From HLUCCA09 sp038745585 (GTDB lineage Bacteria; Pseudomonadota; Alphaproteobacteria; Rhodobacterales; Rhodobacteraceae), in assembly GCA_038745585.1 (NCBI GenBank), contig JBCDLH010000001.1, positions 186,001 to 250,000 on the forward strand: DNA of 64,000 nucleotides, read 5' to 3'. The first letter of the stretch is position 1. The number at the start of each line of letters is the position of its first letter. The position numbers and the translations under genes are program-made. Of the stretch, positions 17,469 through 27,059 are shown in pieces. Under the pieces are notes generated by a model. It had not been told where the DNA came from and made no database searches. It was given only the letters and a program-made list of their open reading frames with translations.

Positions 17469-18445
17469 GACACGTTCCCGCCGAGACGCACACGCGGATC
17501 CAGCACCGAATAGAGGATATCGACCAGGAGGTTGATCGCCACGAACATCACGACCACGAAGATGAGATAGGCGACGATCAGAGGCCGATCGAGCACGGCG
17601 ATTGCGTCGATCAGCATCTTGCCGACGCCCGGCCAGCTAAAGATGCTCTCGGTCACGACAGCAAAGGCGATCACCCCGCCAAACTCCATGCCGAGCACGG
17701 TCACGATGGGGATCAGGATGTTCTTGAGGACGTGGACCCCGATCACCCGGCGCTCGTGAATGCCGTTGGCCCGGGCAAACTTGATGTAGTCGGCGTGTAG
17801 CACCTCGCGCATGCCCGCCCGTGTGAGCCGAATGACCATCGCCATCATGATGAGCGACAGCGTGAATGCTGGCATCAATAGGTGTCTCAGCCCGTCCCAT
17901 GTGAGAAAACTCACCTCAAAGAGTCCGAAGACGCTGACGAGGTCTCCGCGCCCGATAGAGGGTAGCCACCCCAAACGAACCGAGAAGATGAGGATGAAGA
18001 TCAGCCCGATCCAAAAGATCGGCACCGAAAAGCTGATCATCGAAAAGCCCATGATCAGCTTTGAGATCGGGCTGTCGGGCTTTAGGCCCGCATAGATCCC
18101 GAGCGGAAGACCGATCCCCAGCGCGAGGACCAAGGCCGCGATGGCAAGCTCCAGTGTTGCCGGGAACCGTTCAAGGATCAGGCTCATCGCCGGCACGCCG
18201 TGCGTGAAGGAGCGTCCCAGATCGCCCTGGAAGAGGTTACCGAGGAAAGTCAGGTATTGCCGCCAGATCGGCTGATCGAGCCCGAGGTTGACGATGATCT
18301 CGTCGATGCAAGCCTGATTGCATTCGGACGAGGCAAAGATGTAGACCGGATTCCCGATCACGTTGACGCCGAAGAAGACCAGCACAGTCATCACGAACAG
18401 GACCAGAATGGCCTGTAGGATCCGCCTGAGCAGGAATTCGAGCAT
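17465..18445 (-). CDS. Oligopeptide/dipeptide ABC transporter permease (DppB type)
   Basis: A 326-residue membrane subunit that starts with the DppB-type N-terminal helix (MLEFLLRRILQAILVLF). It carries the family motifs GDLGRSF and YIKFARANGIHERRVIGVHV (EAA loop). Two cysteines in the first periplasmic loop (SSECNQACID) are an unusual detail. It is separated from the binding-protein gene by 43 bases. Confidence 0.94.
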   Translation of the reverse strand: MLEFLLRRILQAILVLFVMTVLVFFGVNVIGNPVYIFASSECNQACIDEIIVNLGLDQPIWRQYLTFLGNLFQGDLGRSFTHGVPAMSLILERFPATLELAIAALVLALGIGLPLGIYAGLKPDSPISKLIMGFSMISFSVPIFWIGLIFILIFSVRLGWLPSIGRGDLVSVFGLFEVSFLTWDGLRHLLMPAFTLSLIMMAMVIRLTRAGMREVLHADYIKFARANGIHERRVIGVHVLKNILIPIVTVLGMEFGGVIAFAVVTESIFSWPGVGKMLIDAIAVLDRPLIVAYLIFVVVMFVAINLLVDILYSVLDPRVRLGGNVS

Positions 18446-18488
18446 CGGTCTCCGCCTCGTCTGTCGTTAGATATCGCTCAGACGCGGA

Positions 18489-20099
18489 TCACTCGACCGG
18501 GCGCACTTCCCACGCGAGGGTCCGCTCGTTCGTGCGCGGAGTGTGCTCGAGCGACGATTTCATGGCCCACTTGTTCACCTGGAAGTGTAGCGGGATAAGA
18601 GCGTAGTCCTCCATGGCGATCTTCGTAGCCTCTTCAAGAAGCTCCAACCGCGCGTTGCGGTCAATCGTGCGCTTGGCAAGGATCGAGCGCGCGTCGACGT
18701 CGTGATTGGAATAACGGCCGAAATTGCCGTTTCCGCCCCCTGTCGCAGCATTGTAGCTCTCAAGAATGCCCGAGACGGTGTAGGTTGCTTCGCCGGCCAC
18801 GGTGCCCCAGCCCGTCAGCGCCATCGAGAACTTCGGATCATCGAAGCCCGGGAAGGTCAGGTCACCGCCGCGGATCAGCTCTGAGAAAAAGATGTTGCGC
18901 GGCATGGTATCGACTTCGGTCACCACGCCGATCCGCGTCCAGAATTGGGCCACAGCCTCGACGATGCGCGCATCGTTGATATAGCGGTCGTTCGGCCCCT
19001 GGATCGTGATCATGAAGCCATCGGGATAGCCCGCCTCAGCCAACAGCGCTTGGGCCTGGTCCGGGTCGTAGGGATCGGCCTCGATCTCATCGACATAGCC
19101 GAAGAAGCCCGGCGGCACGATGTTACCGGTCGGAAGGGAGGCGCCCCCCATAATGCGATCGCGGATGGCTTCGCGGTCGATGGCGAGGCTCAACGCTTTG
19201 CGGACCCGCCAGTCGCGCAGCGGGTTGGGCATTAGGGGATTGCCCTCCACGTCGGTCACGAACTCTTCGACATGCCGGTAGCTCGGGATCATATAGATCA
19301 AACGATCGGCCGAGACGGTAGACACGGTAAAGTCCGGGTCGGCTTCGAGCTGCGGCAGGTCGACTGTGGGGGGATAGTCGATGATGTCCACATCGCCGTT
19401 GAGGAGCGCGGCGAGGCGGGCACTCTCTTCGCCCACTGGACGAAATACCACGCGATCCCAGGCAGACTGGTCTCCCCAGTAGTTCTCGTTGCGCACCACG
19501 GTGACGCGGTTGCCGGGGCTATACTCCTCGAACATGAAGGGCCCGGTGCCGATGGCCGCCTCGCCCGAGTTGAAGTCGACCGACGCCGTCTTTCCGGCGG
19601 TCGCGTGCTCGGCAACGATAGGCAGCATCGCAAGGTCTTCGGCAACCGTAGGATATGGGCCGTCGGTCATGATGTGAACCGTGTAGTCGTCGATCTTTTC
19701 CCAAGTCTTCGAGCCCTTTTCGAGCTGAAAGGCCGGGCTGGCAGGCGCGCCGTCGATCCCGGCACGCAGCCGGTCGAAGGAGAAGACGACGTCATCGGCG
19801 TTGAAAGGCTCGCCATCGTGCCACGTGACACCCTCACGGAGTTTAAACTCCCATGTCGTCTCGTCGATCGGCTCCCAGCTCACGGCGAGGCCTGGCACGG
19901 TCTGCGAGGCCGAGTCTAGGTCCACAAGATGCTCGAAGATATGCTCCTGCACCTGAAGGTCGGCCGAAAGCTGTGTCCAGTGCGGATCAAGCGAGGCCGC
20001 TTCGGAGCGCACGCCAATGGTGAGCACCTGTTCGGCATAGGCGGGTGTCAGGGCCATCGTTACGGCGGCCACAAGGGCGATACTCACCTTTCTCTTCAA
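18489..20099 (-). CDS. Peptide ABC transporter solute-binding protein (family 5)
   Basis: A 536-residue periplasmic binding protein of the DppA/OppA class. The TTG start chosen has GAGAGG about ten bases upstream and gives a clean Sec signal (KRKVSIALVAAVTMA, cleavage near AYAEQ). Family marks include ASLDPHWTQ, WEFKLREGVTWHDGEPFNADDVVFSF and a lobe-II region with VRKALSLAIDREAI. It leads the five-gene importer that ends at 14612. A copy of the shared operator motif lies 68 bases upstream. The substrate may be a peptide, but this class also carries opines, nickel chelates and glutathione. Confidence 0.93.
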   Translation of the reverse strand: MKRKVSIALVAAVTMALTPAYAEQVLTIGVRSEAASLDPHWTQLSADLQVQEHIFEHLVDLDSASQTVPGLAVSWEPIDETTWEFKLREGVTWHDGEPFNADDVVFSFDRLRAGIDGAPASPAFQLEKGSKTWEKIDDYTVHIMTDGPYPTVAEDLAMLPIVAEHATAGKTASVDFNSGEAAIGTGPFMFEEYSPGNRVTVVRNENYWGDQSAWDRVVFRPVGEESARLAALLNGDVDIIDYPPTVDLPQLEADPDFTVSTVSADRLIYMIPSYRHVEEFVTDVEGNPLMPNPLRDWRVRKALSLAIDREAIRDRIMGGASLPTGNIVPPGFFGYVDEIEADPYDPDQAQALLAEAGYPDGFMITIQGPNDRYINDARIVEAVAQFWTRIGVVTEVDTMPRNIFFSELIRGGDLTFPGFDDPKFSMALTGWGTVAGEATYTVSGILESYNAATGGGNGNFGRYSNHDVDARSILAKRTIDRNARLELLEEATKIAMEDYALIPLHFQVNKWAMKSSLEHTPRTNERTLAWEVRPVE

Positions 20100-20166
20100 G
20101 GTTCCATCCTCTCTGTTGGTTGCGTGCGGTTTTGTTTTTGTCGCGAGACACCCCACGAAATCGGGG

Positions 20167-20183
20167 CGTTCACATGTCGCACA
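20167..20183 (+). promoter_or_regulatory. Candidate shared operator, copy D
   Basis: CGTTCACATGTCGCACA fits GTTCnnATnnCGnAC and is followed four bases later by a partial second copy that begins GTTCTCATAC. It lies in the 251-base gap between the binding-protein start (20099) and the stop of the SnoaL-like gene (20351). Nothing else was seen in this gap. Confidence 0.5.
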
Positions 20184-20350
20184 AAAGTTCTCATACCATA
20201 ACTATTCAAGAGAATCGCGTGCGTACCAAGAAGATTCTTGTCGATTGTCGCATGAGCACGCGGTCGGAGTTCTTGGCCTGATTACATCGCAAGCAGCACC
20301 CGGGCTCGCTGCCCACGTGCCGGATCTGAGGCGCCTGAACAGCCAAAGTA

Positions 20351-20830
20351 TCAGCCTTGGTGACGGCCGATAGGATGCATGTTTTCTCGATGGAAATTCC
20401 GCGTGCCCGCAGCCGTCAACCGCAGACGCGCAATCCGCCAGCCCAACGGGAGGCGGTGCAGGACATGCTCATAGCGCCCCCAGAGCTCACTTTCGACGCC
20501 ACTGCCTTGGTAGCGATGCCACGCATAGAGATAGCAGACGCTCCGCGCCCGGTCGGGGCCGTCAAACTGGATCTGAACGTTCGACACATGATGGCTCGTC
20601 GCCGCAAAAAACTCCGATAGGCCCTTTCGGATCATCGGGCCAAACGCCTGCGGTCCGGTCATAACGGGCACGTCGGGGCCATAGTCGATGACCGCGTCAT
20701 CGGTAAAAAGCGCAATGACCTCCTCGGCCTGCGCTCGGTCAAAACAATCGCAATAGCATTTGATCAGGTCTTCGATCTCGTCCTTGTCGATCAGACCTTG
20801 AAGCGTTTTGGCGTAGTCCGTGGCGTCCAT
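20351..20830 (-). CDS. SnoaL-like/NTF2-fold protein
   Basis: A 159-residue protein of the NTF2-like superfamily. It opens with the helical segment DKDEIEDLIKCYCDCFDRAQ, followed by ALFTDDAVIDYGP and the barrel strands with SHHVSNVQIQFDG and GRYEHVLHR. Members act as small isomerases, hydrolases or dioxygenase-associated subunits; no single reaction can be assigned. It is the last gene of the minus-strand spermidine/putrescine-type transporter operon, 11 bases after the permease stop, so it probably works on the imported compound. Confidence 0.8.
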   Translation of the reverse strand: MDATDYAKTLQGLIDKDEIEDLIKCYCDCFDRAQAEEVIALFTDDAVIDYGPDVPVMTGPQAFGPMIRKGLSEFFAATSHHVSNVQIQFDGPDRARSVCYLYAWHRYQGSGVESELWGRYEHVLHRLPLGWRIARLRLTAAGTRNFHRENMHPIGRHQG

Positions 20831-20841
20831 CCTCCGCTCTC

Positions 20842-21642
20842 CTATGCCGCGCGGCGCAGGCGCTGTCCTGCCCAAAGCGCCAGCGCGAGGCCGATGACGA
20901 CGAGCGCCGAGACAACCGTGCCAATCACAGCGACCGAGGGCACGAGCGGCGAGTAGTTCGTTGCGGTTCGCGTGAAGAGCCAGACGGGCACAGGCGTGTC
21001 CGGACCCGACGTGAAAATCGACAGCGGAAGGTTGGACCATGACAAAAGGAATGCAAACAGGACGCCCGAGAAGATCCCGGGCCAGATCTGCGGCAGCGTC
21101 ACTTCTCGGACGACTTGCAAACGCGACGCGCCGAGATCGAAAGCCGCCTCCTCTTGTGCAATGTCGTAGCCAAAGAAGCGGATCGATATCACGAGAGTGA
21201 CGATAGGCACGATCCAGACGAGGTGCGCCACGACCGCCGTCTGCCAGCTCGGCGAGATCCCGATCGCGCTGAACGACAAAAGAAGCGCAAGGCCGAGGAC
21301 AGGCTGCGGAAAGAAGATCGGCAGGACGAGAATGCGCTGGAACCAGCTCCGCCCACGCCAATCATAGCGGGCAAAGGCGACCGCGCCGAGCGTGCCGAGC
21401 ACGGTCGAAATGACCACGACAGAAAGCGCGATGCTGAGCGAAATCGAGTGGATTTGCCACGTGGTGAACGACGAGAGCGCATCGCGATAAGCATCGAGCG
21501 ACCAGACCCGATGCGGAAAGCGCATGTAGCGCGTGTTGGCCATTGACGCGAGGACGACCGAAAGGATCGGAATGTAGAGAAACGCAAGGATCACGAGGAT
21601 CCAGAGCGTCCGCAACGCGGTATGCGCGCGCGCCGCGCTCAT
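20842..21642 (-). CDS. ABC transporter permease (PotC type)
   Basis: A 266-residue membrane subunit of the spermidine/putrescine/iron-type family. It begins with the short N-terminal helix (LRTLWILVILAFLYIPILSV) and carries the EAA-type loop (AQEEAAFDLGASRLQVVREV). It overlaps the PotB-type permease by four bases. Confidence 0.9.
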   Translation of the reverse strand: MSAARAHTALRTLWILVILAFLYIPILSVVLASMANTRYMRFPHRVWSLDAYRDALSSFTTWQIHSISLSIALSVVVISTVLGTLGAVAFARYDWRGRSWFQRILVLPIFFPQPVLGLALLLSFSAIGISPSWQTAVVAHLVWIVPIVTLVISIRFFGYDIAQEEAAFDLGASRLQVVREVTLPQIWPGIFSGVLFAFLLSWSNLPLSIFTSGPDTPVPVWLFTRTATNYSPLVPSVAVIGTVVSALVVIGLALALWAGQRLRRAA

Positions 21643-22487
21643 CGGCGGGTCAGTTTGTTGAGGTCAAGCCGCGACAGGACCGGGAGGACAATCGCGGCGG
21701 TCACAACGATCACGACGACGGTGAGGGCGGCGCCCATCGGCCAGTCTTGCGCATAGCTGAAGCGCTGCTCGATCGCCGCCGTGATAACGGTGACGGCGCG
21801 CCCTCCGAGTATCGCCGCCTCGGCATTGGCGCCGAGACAGAGCACGAATGTCAAAAGCGCCCCGATCATCAGGCCTGGAGCCGCCAGTGGAAGCTCAATC
21901 TCGCGGAAGAGTTGCCACCGGCTGGCCCCCAAATCGCGCGCCGCTTCGAGCCGGTCGGCAGGGATCAAGCTGACCCCGAGCAGAAGCGGAAAGAGCATAA
22001 AGGGCAGGTGGATATACACCATGCCGACCAGGGCCGCCGACCATGTGTTGAGTATCGAGCCGATTTGCAGACCAAACGCAGCATTGAGCGAGCCTGCGAG
22101 GATCCCGCCGCGCGGCATCATAAAGACGGACATTCCAAAAAGGCGCACACTCTCAGAGATGAAGATGGGCAGCGCAATGAGTGCCGATACGACGGTCGCC
22201 CAATGGCCGGCATGCCGGTGCAAGATGATCGCGCTCGGCCATGCAAGAACGGCCGTGATCACTGTCGTGATGAGAGCCCCCAGGAACGACCACATAAGCG
22301 GGCGCGCATAGCCCTCGGTCACCGCGGCGTAGTAATTGGTCAAGGTCACGTCGGCGTTGAGATCGAAGGTCCGCGGCACCATTAGGCTGAACCAAGTGAC
22401 GATGACGATCGGCATCGCAAAGCAGAGTGCCATGAAGATCATGACCGGAGCGGCAAACCACGGGCCAGGGGACGGAGGGTGGCTCAC
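21639..22487 (-). CDS. ABC transporter permease (PotB type)
   Basis: A 282-residue membrane subunit. The GTG start at 22487 makes a GTGA overlap with the ATPase stop and has GGGTGGA upstream; an ATG 12 bases earlier lacks a ribosome-binding site. The EAA loop (RLEAARDLGASRWQLFREI) and six hydrophobic segments fit the family. It forms the channel with the PotC-type subunit. Confidence 0.9.
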   Translation of the reverse strand: MSHPPSPGPWFAAPVMIFMALCFAMPIVIVTWFSLMVPRTFDLNADVTLTNYYAAVTEGYARPLMWSFLGALITTVITAVLAWPSAIILHRHAGHWATVVSALIALPIFISESVRLFGMSVFMMPRGGILAGSLNAAFGLQIGSILNTWSAALVGMVYIHLPFMLFPLLLGVSLIPADRLEAARDLGASRWQLFREIELPLAAPGLMIGALLTFVLCLGANAEAAILGGRAVTVITAAIEQRFSYAQDWPMGAALTVVVIVVTAAIVLPVLSRLDLNKLTRR

Positions 22488-23530
22488 ACGTCCACCCATG
22501 CGATGCGGTCGTGCGCAAAGCCGAAGGTGTGGGAGGTGCCAACGGCAAAGGCCTCCGCCTGCCCGCCGATCTCCGAAACCAAGGCCGTGCCGTCCTCGGC
22601 TTGGAGATGGAGCTGTGTGCGCGATCCCAGCATCAGGCGCTGTTTGACCGAGAGCTTCGCCGTCGTCTGCCCCGGTCCCGGCTGCAAGTCTTCGGGGCGC
22701 AACACGGCAAAAGACCCCGCTGCCTCCGGCGCGGGCTGATCGATCCCGGCAAAACGACCGTTCTCCACGGGCAAAATATTCACCTCGCCCATAAAGCCCG
22801 CGACAAATCTGTTGGAGGGGCGGCGGTAGATCTCCGAGGGTGTGCCGACCTGAATCAACGCGCCATCCTTCATAATGGCGATCCGGTCCGACATCACCAT
22901 CGCCTCCTCAAGACTGTGCGTGATGTAGACGAAGGTGCGCCCGGTGCGGCTGTGCAGGTCTTTCAATTCGACTTCGAGTGTTTTGCGCAAACGATAGTCG
23001 ATGGCCGAGAGCGGCTCATCGAAAAACAAGATCTCGGGATCGGAGGCAAAGGCGCGCGCGAGCGCGACGCGCTGGCGCTCCCCGCCCGAACACTCGGTGA
23101 CGGATCGCCCGTAATAGCTCTCGGGCAACCGGACCAGACGCAAGAGCTCCATCGCGCGAGACCGTCGTTCGGTGGGCGCCACGCCTTTCATCTTCATTGC
23201 GAACTCGATGTTCTGTCCGACACTCCGATGATCAAAGAGCGCGAGCGACTGAAACACCATCGCGGTGGGCCGGCGGTTGGCCGCCAGAATCGTGATGTCC
23301 TGGCCGCGCAGGGACAGCGTGCCCGCGCTGGGCGTTTCGAGGCCCGCGAGCAAGCGGACAAGCGTCGACTTTCCGCTGCCGGACGGGCCGACGATCGTCA
23401 GGAACTCGCCCTCCGGAATATCGAGGGAGACGGGCCGAACGGCATGTTTTTGGCCGAAACTCTTCGCAAGACCGGCCAGTGACAGGATCACTGGCCGGTT
23501 GCTATGCGGGGTGGCGTCCTGCGCCGTCAT
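22484..23530 (-). CDS. ABC transporter ATP-binding protein (PotA type)
   Basis: A 348-residue ATPase. Walker A GPSGSGKST, signature CSGGERQR (cysteine in place of the usual leucine), Walker B ILFFDEPLSAIDYR, switch ITHSLEEA, and a C-terminal TOBE-type domain (FAVLRPEDLQPG) are present. The start at 23530 has GGGGGTGA just upstream, inside the end of the binding-protein gene one base away. Confidence 0.92.
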   Translation of the reverse strand: MTAQDATPHSNRPVILSLAGLAKSFGQKHAVRPVSLDIPEGEFLTIVGPSGSGKSTLVRLLAGLETPSAGTLSLRGQDITILAANRRPTAMVFQSLALFDHRSVGQNIEFAMKMKGVAPTERRSRAMELLRLVRLPESYYGRSVTECSGGERQRVALARAFASDPEILFFDEPLSAIDYRLRKTLEVELKDLHSRTGRTFVYITHSLEEAMVMSDRIAIMKDGALIQVGTPSEIYRRPSNRFVAGFMGEVNILPVENGRFAGIDQPAPEAAGSFAVLRPEDLQPGPGQTTAKLSVKQRLMLGSRTQLHLQAEDGTALVSEIGGQAEAFAVGTSHTFGFAHDRIAWVDV

Positions 23531-23531
23531 T

Positions 23532-24725
23532 TCACCCCCGGGCGCGCATCGCCGCCGAGTAAATGTCGTAGAGACGGTCATAGTCTGGCACGATGTCGAA
23601 CTCGACCGCATTCGCAATCCGTTCGTCGAACTCATCCCACTGGATCGCCGCGAGCTCGTCCGCCGAGAAGCGGTCGAAAAGCTCGGGCTGCGACATCTGG
23701 CTGACCGGCTGCAGGTTGCCGTTGCCGCGGGCGACCATCTCTGCTGCATCGGGCGTCGTGATCCATTCAAGCCAGTCGAACGCGGCCGGATGCGGATCGG
23801 GGTTGGCCACGGCCGAGTTCAGCTCGATCCAGTTGATGCCACCTTTGCCATCGGCCGGGCCGCTGCTCGGCGTGATTGCATAAAGCTCCGTCACGCCCTC
23901 CAATCGTGCGGCTGCGGTCGTGTAGGTGCCGCCGGTGAAGTAGAGGTCGATCTCGCCATTCAGGATCGCGAGGTTGAGCTGCACGAAATCCGTCGTGATG
24001 AACGACGCATTTTCGATCCAGCGGTTACATGTCTCCTCGAAGGCTGCGAAGTCTGCCTCCGACTTTTCGCGGTACGGATGCACGCCCGCACCCATACAGA
24101 TATCCATCACGTTCCAATCCTCGTAGGCGAGGATGCCGTAGCGGCCCGCGAAGTCGGGGTTGTTGAACAGATCCCACCCCTCATCCTTTGCAAGTTGCGG
24201 CGAGATCACATCAGGATTTATGACAAAATCGAAGGTCTCGTACCGTTGGACGACGCCAAGCAGATGCGCCTCGTCCTCGCTCAGCGCCCATTTGTAGGGC
24301 ATCGCAAACTTCTCTTTCATCTGAGCGTAAAGCGGGTCGAACCGGTCGCGCGGCAAGTCCTGGATCAGCCCGGACGGCCACATGATGTTGCGCGCCCAAG
24401 GGTTGTTCACATTGATGAAGTCCCACACTTCGGTCTCGCCCGCGCGGAGGCGGTTGACCGAGGTCGGGTCCGAAATGTGGATTTCGTAGCGGACATCGAC
24501 GCCGGTGCTCGACCGCCATAGATCCAGAAGGTTGGGATCGGCATACGCGTCCCAGGTGAGCAGAGAGAGCGGGCGGTCTTGCGCGGCCGCCGTCGAGGGC
24601 AAGCTCGCCGCCGCCACACCGGCTGCCGCCGTCTGCAGGAACCGGCGACGCGCCGTCGAGTGCTGCATGGGCGTGCTCAGAGGGTTGCGCGCCGCCATGG
24701 AGCGGAGCAGACGTTCCTTGTTCAT
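23532..24725 (-). CDS. ABC transporter solute-binding protein (spermidine/putrescine PotD-like)
   Basis: A 397-residue periplasmic binding protein with a twin-arginine signal (ARRRFLQTAAAGVAAA, cleavage near AAAQD). The body has the PotD-class opening LSLLTWDAYADPNLLDLW and a C-terminal polyamine/iron-type lobe. GGGAGAAGAG precedes the ATG. It leads a five-gene operon (binding protein, ATPase, two permeases, SnoaL-like). The shared operator motif lies 15 bases before the start. The substrate may be an amine or amino-acid-like compound, given the broken glutamine-synthetase-like gene beside it. Confidence 0.9.
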   Translation of the reverse strand: MNKERLLRSMAARNPLSTPMQHSTARRRFLQTAAAGVAAASLPSTAAAQDRPLSLLTWDAYADPNLLDLWRSSTGVDVRYEIHISDPTSVNRLRAGETEVWDFINVNNPWARNIMWPSGLIQDLPRDRFDPLYAQMKEKFAMPYKWALSEDEAHLLGVVQRYETFDFVINPDVISPQLAKDEGWDLFNNPDFAGRYGILAYEDWNVMDICMGAGVHPYREKSEADFAAFEETCNRWIENASFITTDFVQLNLAILNGEIDLYFTGGTYTTAAARLEGVTELYAITPSSGPADGKGGINWIELNSAVANPDPHPAAFDWLEWITTPDAAEMVARGNGNLQPVSQMSQPELFDRFSADELAAIQWDEFDERIANAVEFDIVPDYDRLYDIYSAAMRARG

Positions 24726-24739
24726 GTCTCTTCTCCCTG

Positions 24740-24756
24740 TGTTCTAATCGCGAACA
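24740..24756 (+). promoter_or_regulatory. Candidate shared operator, copy B
   Basis: TGTTCTAATCGCGAACA matches copy A at 15 of 17 positions. It lies between the stop of the glutamine-synthetase-like pseudogene and the start of the PotD-like operon. A half site (TTCGCACA) follows at 24761-24768. Confidence 0.6.
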
Positions 24757-24796
24757 ATTATTCGCACAGCGCATTTTTGCGGATGTGGACAACGAG

Positions 24797-26097
24797 TCAA
24801 TATACAGCGGCATAGGCCGCGAAACGCTCGGCCTCAGACATGCCCGCAACATGGGCGATCTCGCCCCGTTTATGGGCGGCATAGATATCGACCATCCGCC
24901 CTGGAAACCCAACGCGCAGCCCACGATCGGCCTCAAGCGCATCAAGCGCCATGCCGAGATCGGCCGCAAGGCGATGTAGCCCGCGTTTGGCCAGAGTGTC
25001 CGGATCGAGCAGGCTCAGGGCTTCTGTCGTTGCCCGCGGCGCCCTGATCCCATCCCGCAACCCATTTGTGCCCGCGACGACAAGCGCGGCGAGCGCGAGA
25101 TAAGGACTGGCCGCAGCATCCGCCGAGCGATACTCGACGTTGAATTGCCGCGCGCGCGCCTCGGGCTCCGGCGCCATGACAGGGCATATCCGGACGCCTG
25201 CTTCGCGATCTTGCGCGCCCAGATTGTTGAAGGCCGCACTCCACCGGTGGGGCACCAGGCGCGCGTAGGACAAGACGCTCGCCGCCGTCAGCGCGAGCGC
25301 ACCGTCGATATGCCGCAGGATCCCCGCGATAAATGCCGAGGCAGCGTCGGACAGCCCGTCCTGTCCGGCAGGATCATGCATGACCGGAGTGCCCTCCTTC
25401 GTCCATAGACTGAGGTGAATGTGCACGCCGTTGCCCACCACGTCCGGAGCATAGAGCGGACAGAACGTCGCCCGAAGATGCATTGCGGCCGCCGTCGCGC
25501 GCGTCACCTCGCGCAGGATTACCGCTTCATCGGCGGCGCGTAGCGCAACCTGCGGCGGCAACGTGATCTCCATCTGGTCGGGGCCAAACTCCCGAAAGAA
25601 CCCGTCTGGCCTCATGCCCGCGCCACTCAGCGCTTCGAAAAGAGCCTCCGCGAACCGCGCGCGCTCCGCGACCCCGTCGAGCGTGAAGCCCCGCGTACCC
25701 CGCCCCCCAGGCAGCATGAATTCGTGTTCGAAACTGGCGCGCAGAGTCAATCCACTCGTCCGTTCCAACTCCGACAGAGCCGCCTTTAGAATGCTCCGCG
25801 TGCAACACTCCCACGGTGCGCCGTCGATATCCTATATGTCCCCGAGCAAGAAAGAGAGTGTGGTGTCGTCGGGGAGCGCCGCCTCGACGCGGGACGCAGG
25901 ATCCGGCCGAAGAACGAGATCCCCAAGCGCGCCATAGGGGCTGTCCGAAATCGTGTCGAAGCAAGTGATCTGGACGTTCGTCAGGGTCCAGCCGACGCCG
26001 GTCTTGACCTTCTGATCAAGCGTGGAGGTCAGGAAACCTTTGCCGCGAACAGGCTGGAGAAATCACTTGTGCACGCAACAGACAGCTTGAAGCTCAT
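24797..26097 (-). pseudogene. Glutamine-synthetase-like (GlnA/PuuA family) gene, broken by a nonsense codon and a frameshift
   Basis: Read from an ATG at 26097 (GAGGGGAT upstream), the product begins MSFKLSVACTSDFSSLFAAKV. The frame is lost near 26036. It resumes one frame over as TLDQKVKTGVGWTLTNVQI, a region typical of GS-like gamma-glutamyl-amine ligases. An in-frame TAG at 25832-25834 then interrupts GDI-DIDGAPWECC. The rest (from about 25825 to 24797) is an intact catalytic domain with SFEHEFML, NGVHIHLSLW and AFNNLGAQDREAGVRI. An internal start could still give a 323-residue fragment, but it would lack the N-terminal beta-grasp half of the active site. It lies head to tail with the PotD-like operon and divergent from the isochorismatase gene. 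Loss of function is likely; sequencing error should be excluded because two lesions are needed. Confidence 0.8.
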
Positions 26098-26292
26098 GTG
26101 GATCCCCTCTGTGCCAAACTCTCGCACCTTGTGAACAAGTGGCGGGCAATGCAACGCGATCCCCGTCCCTGCCGCGCCGCTACGCCGTACCGATGTACGC
26201 ACCGAACTGGGCAACGACCATCTACCAAACAAGGAGGGTGTGTTCCGCTTGGGCGACATCCTGTATGCCGCCCTCAGAAACGTGGAGCCGTC

Positions 26293-26946
26293 ATGACCGA
26301 CCTTTTTCTCTCGACCACCTCGCGCGACATCCCACTTGTGCCGCAACGGTCGGCCCTTCTTTTCGTCGACGTGCAAAATTTCTGCTGCCATCGGGATGGG
26401 GCCGAGTGGGCGATGATGTCGGAGGATGAAATCGCCGAAAAGAAGGCTCCTTTTCTCGTCCGCCTCCACAATGAGGTCCTGCCGCGCATGAGGCACCTGC
26501 AGCACACGTGCCGCAATGCGGGCATCGAAGTGCTTTATACGACGATCGAAAGCCTCACCCGGGATGGGCGCGACCGAAGCCTCGACTACAAGATCACGGG
26601 CTTCAACGTGCCAAAGGGATCTTGGGACGGCCGTGTTGTCGATGACATTGCACCGGACGAGGACGAGATCGTGCTGCCAAAGACCTCGTCTAGCGTCTTC
26701 GTGTCCACAACTATCGACTATGTCCTGCGCAATCTCGGCGTGCAGCAATTGGTGATTTCCGGCGTGCTTACCGATCAATGCGTCGAGAGCGCCATCCGGG
26801 ACGCGTGCGACCATGGCTATCTTGTCACCCAAGTGACCGATGCGTGCGCCACCTTCACGGATGCGAGACACACAGCATCGCTCCAGGCCATTCGCGGGTA
26901 TTGCCGCCAGGTGACGGTGGAGGACATCGTCGCCGAACTCGCTTAG
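26293..26946 (+). CDS. Isochorismatase-family cysteine hydrolase
   Basis: A 217-residue alpha/beta hydrolase with the full Asp-Lys-Cys triad: D26 in LLFVDVQNF, K130 in IVLPKTSS and C163 in GVLTDQCVES, the last followed by the usual cis-peptide region. Relatives include isochorismatase, nicotinamidase, N-carbamoylsarcosine amidase and ureidoacrylate amidase. With neighbours for amine or amide uptake, an amidase of a small nitrogenous compound is the best guess. The start is the ATG at 26293 preceded by GTGGAG. The 195-base gap to the divergent glutamine-synthetase-like gene holds a weak half copy of the shared operator near 26131-26137. Confidence 0.9.
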   Translation: MTDLFLSTTSRDIPLVPQRSALLFVDVQNFCCHRDGAEWAMMSEDEIAEKKAPFLVRLHNEVLPRMRHLQHTCRNAGIEVLYTTIESLTRDGRDRSLDYKITGFNVPKGSWDGRVVDDIAPDEDEIVLPKTSSSVFVSTTIDYVLRNLGVQQLVISGVLTDQCVESAIRDACDHGYLVTQVTDACATFTDARHTASLQAIRGYCRQVTVEDIVAELA

Positions 26947-27059
26947 CCGAGCCCGAAGGCCGGGCACCCATCTCGGGCGACTGTCCGGCAAGCCACGCCG
27001 TATTAATGTGGTCTCCTCAATGCCATCGCGTTTGGCGAGCGCCCCGACGAAGCCCGCCG

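Noticed and set aside
26121..26137. Further copy of the shared operator before the isochorismatase gene.
   Set aside because: Only the right half (GTGAACA) fits; the left half does not, so it is listed as a half site at most.
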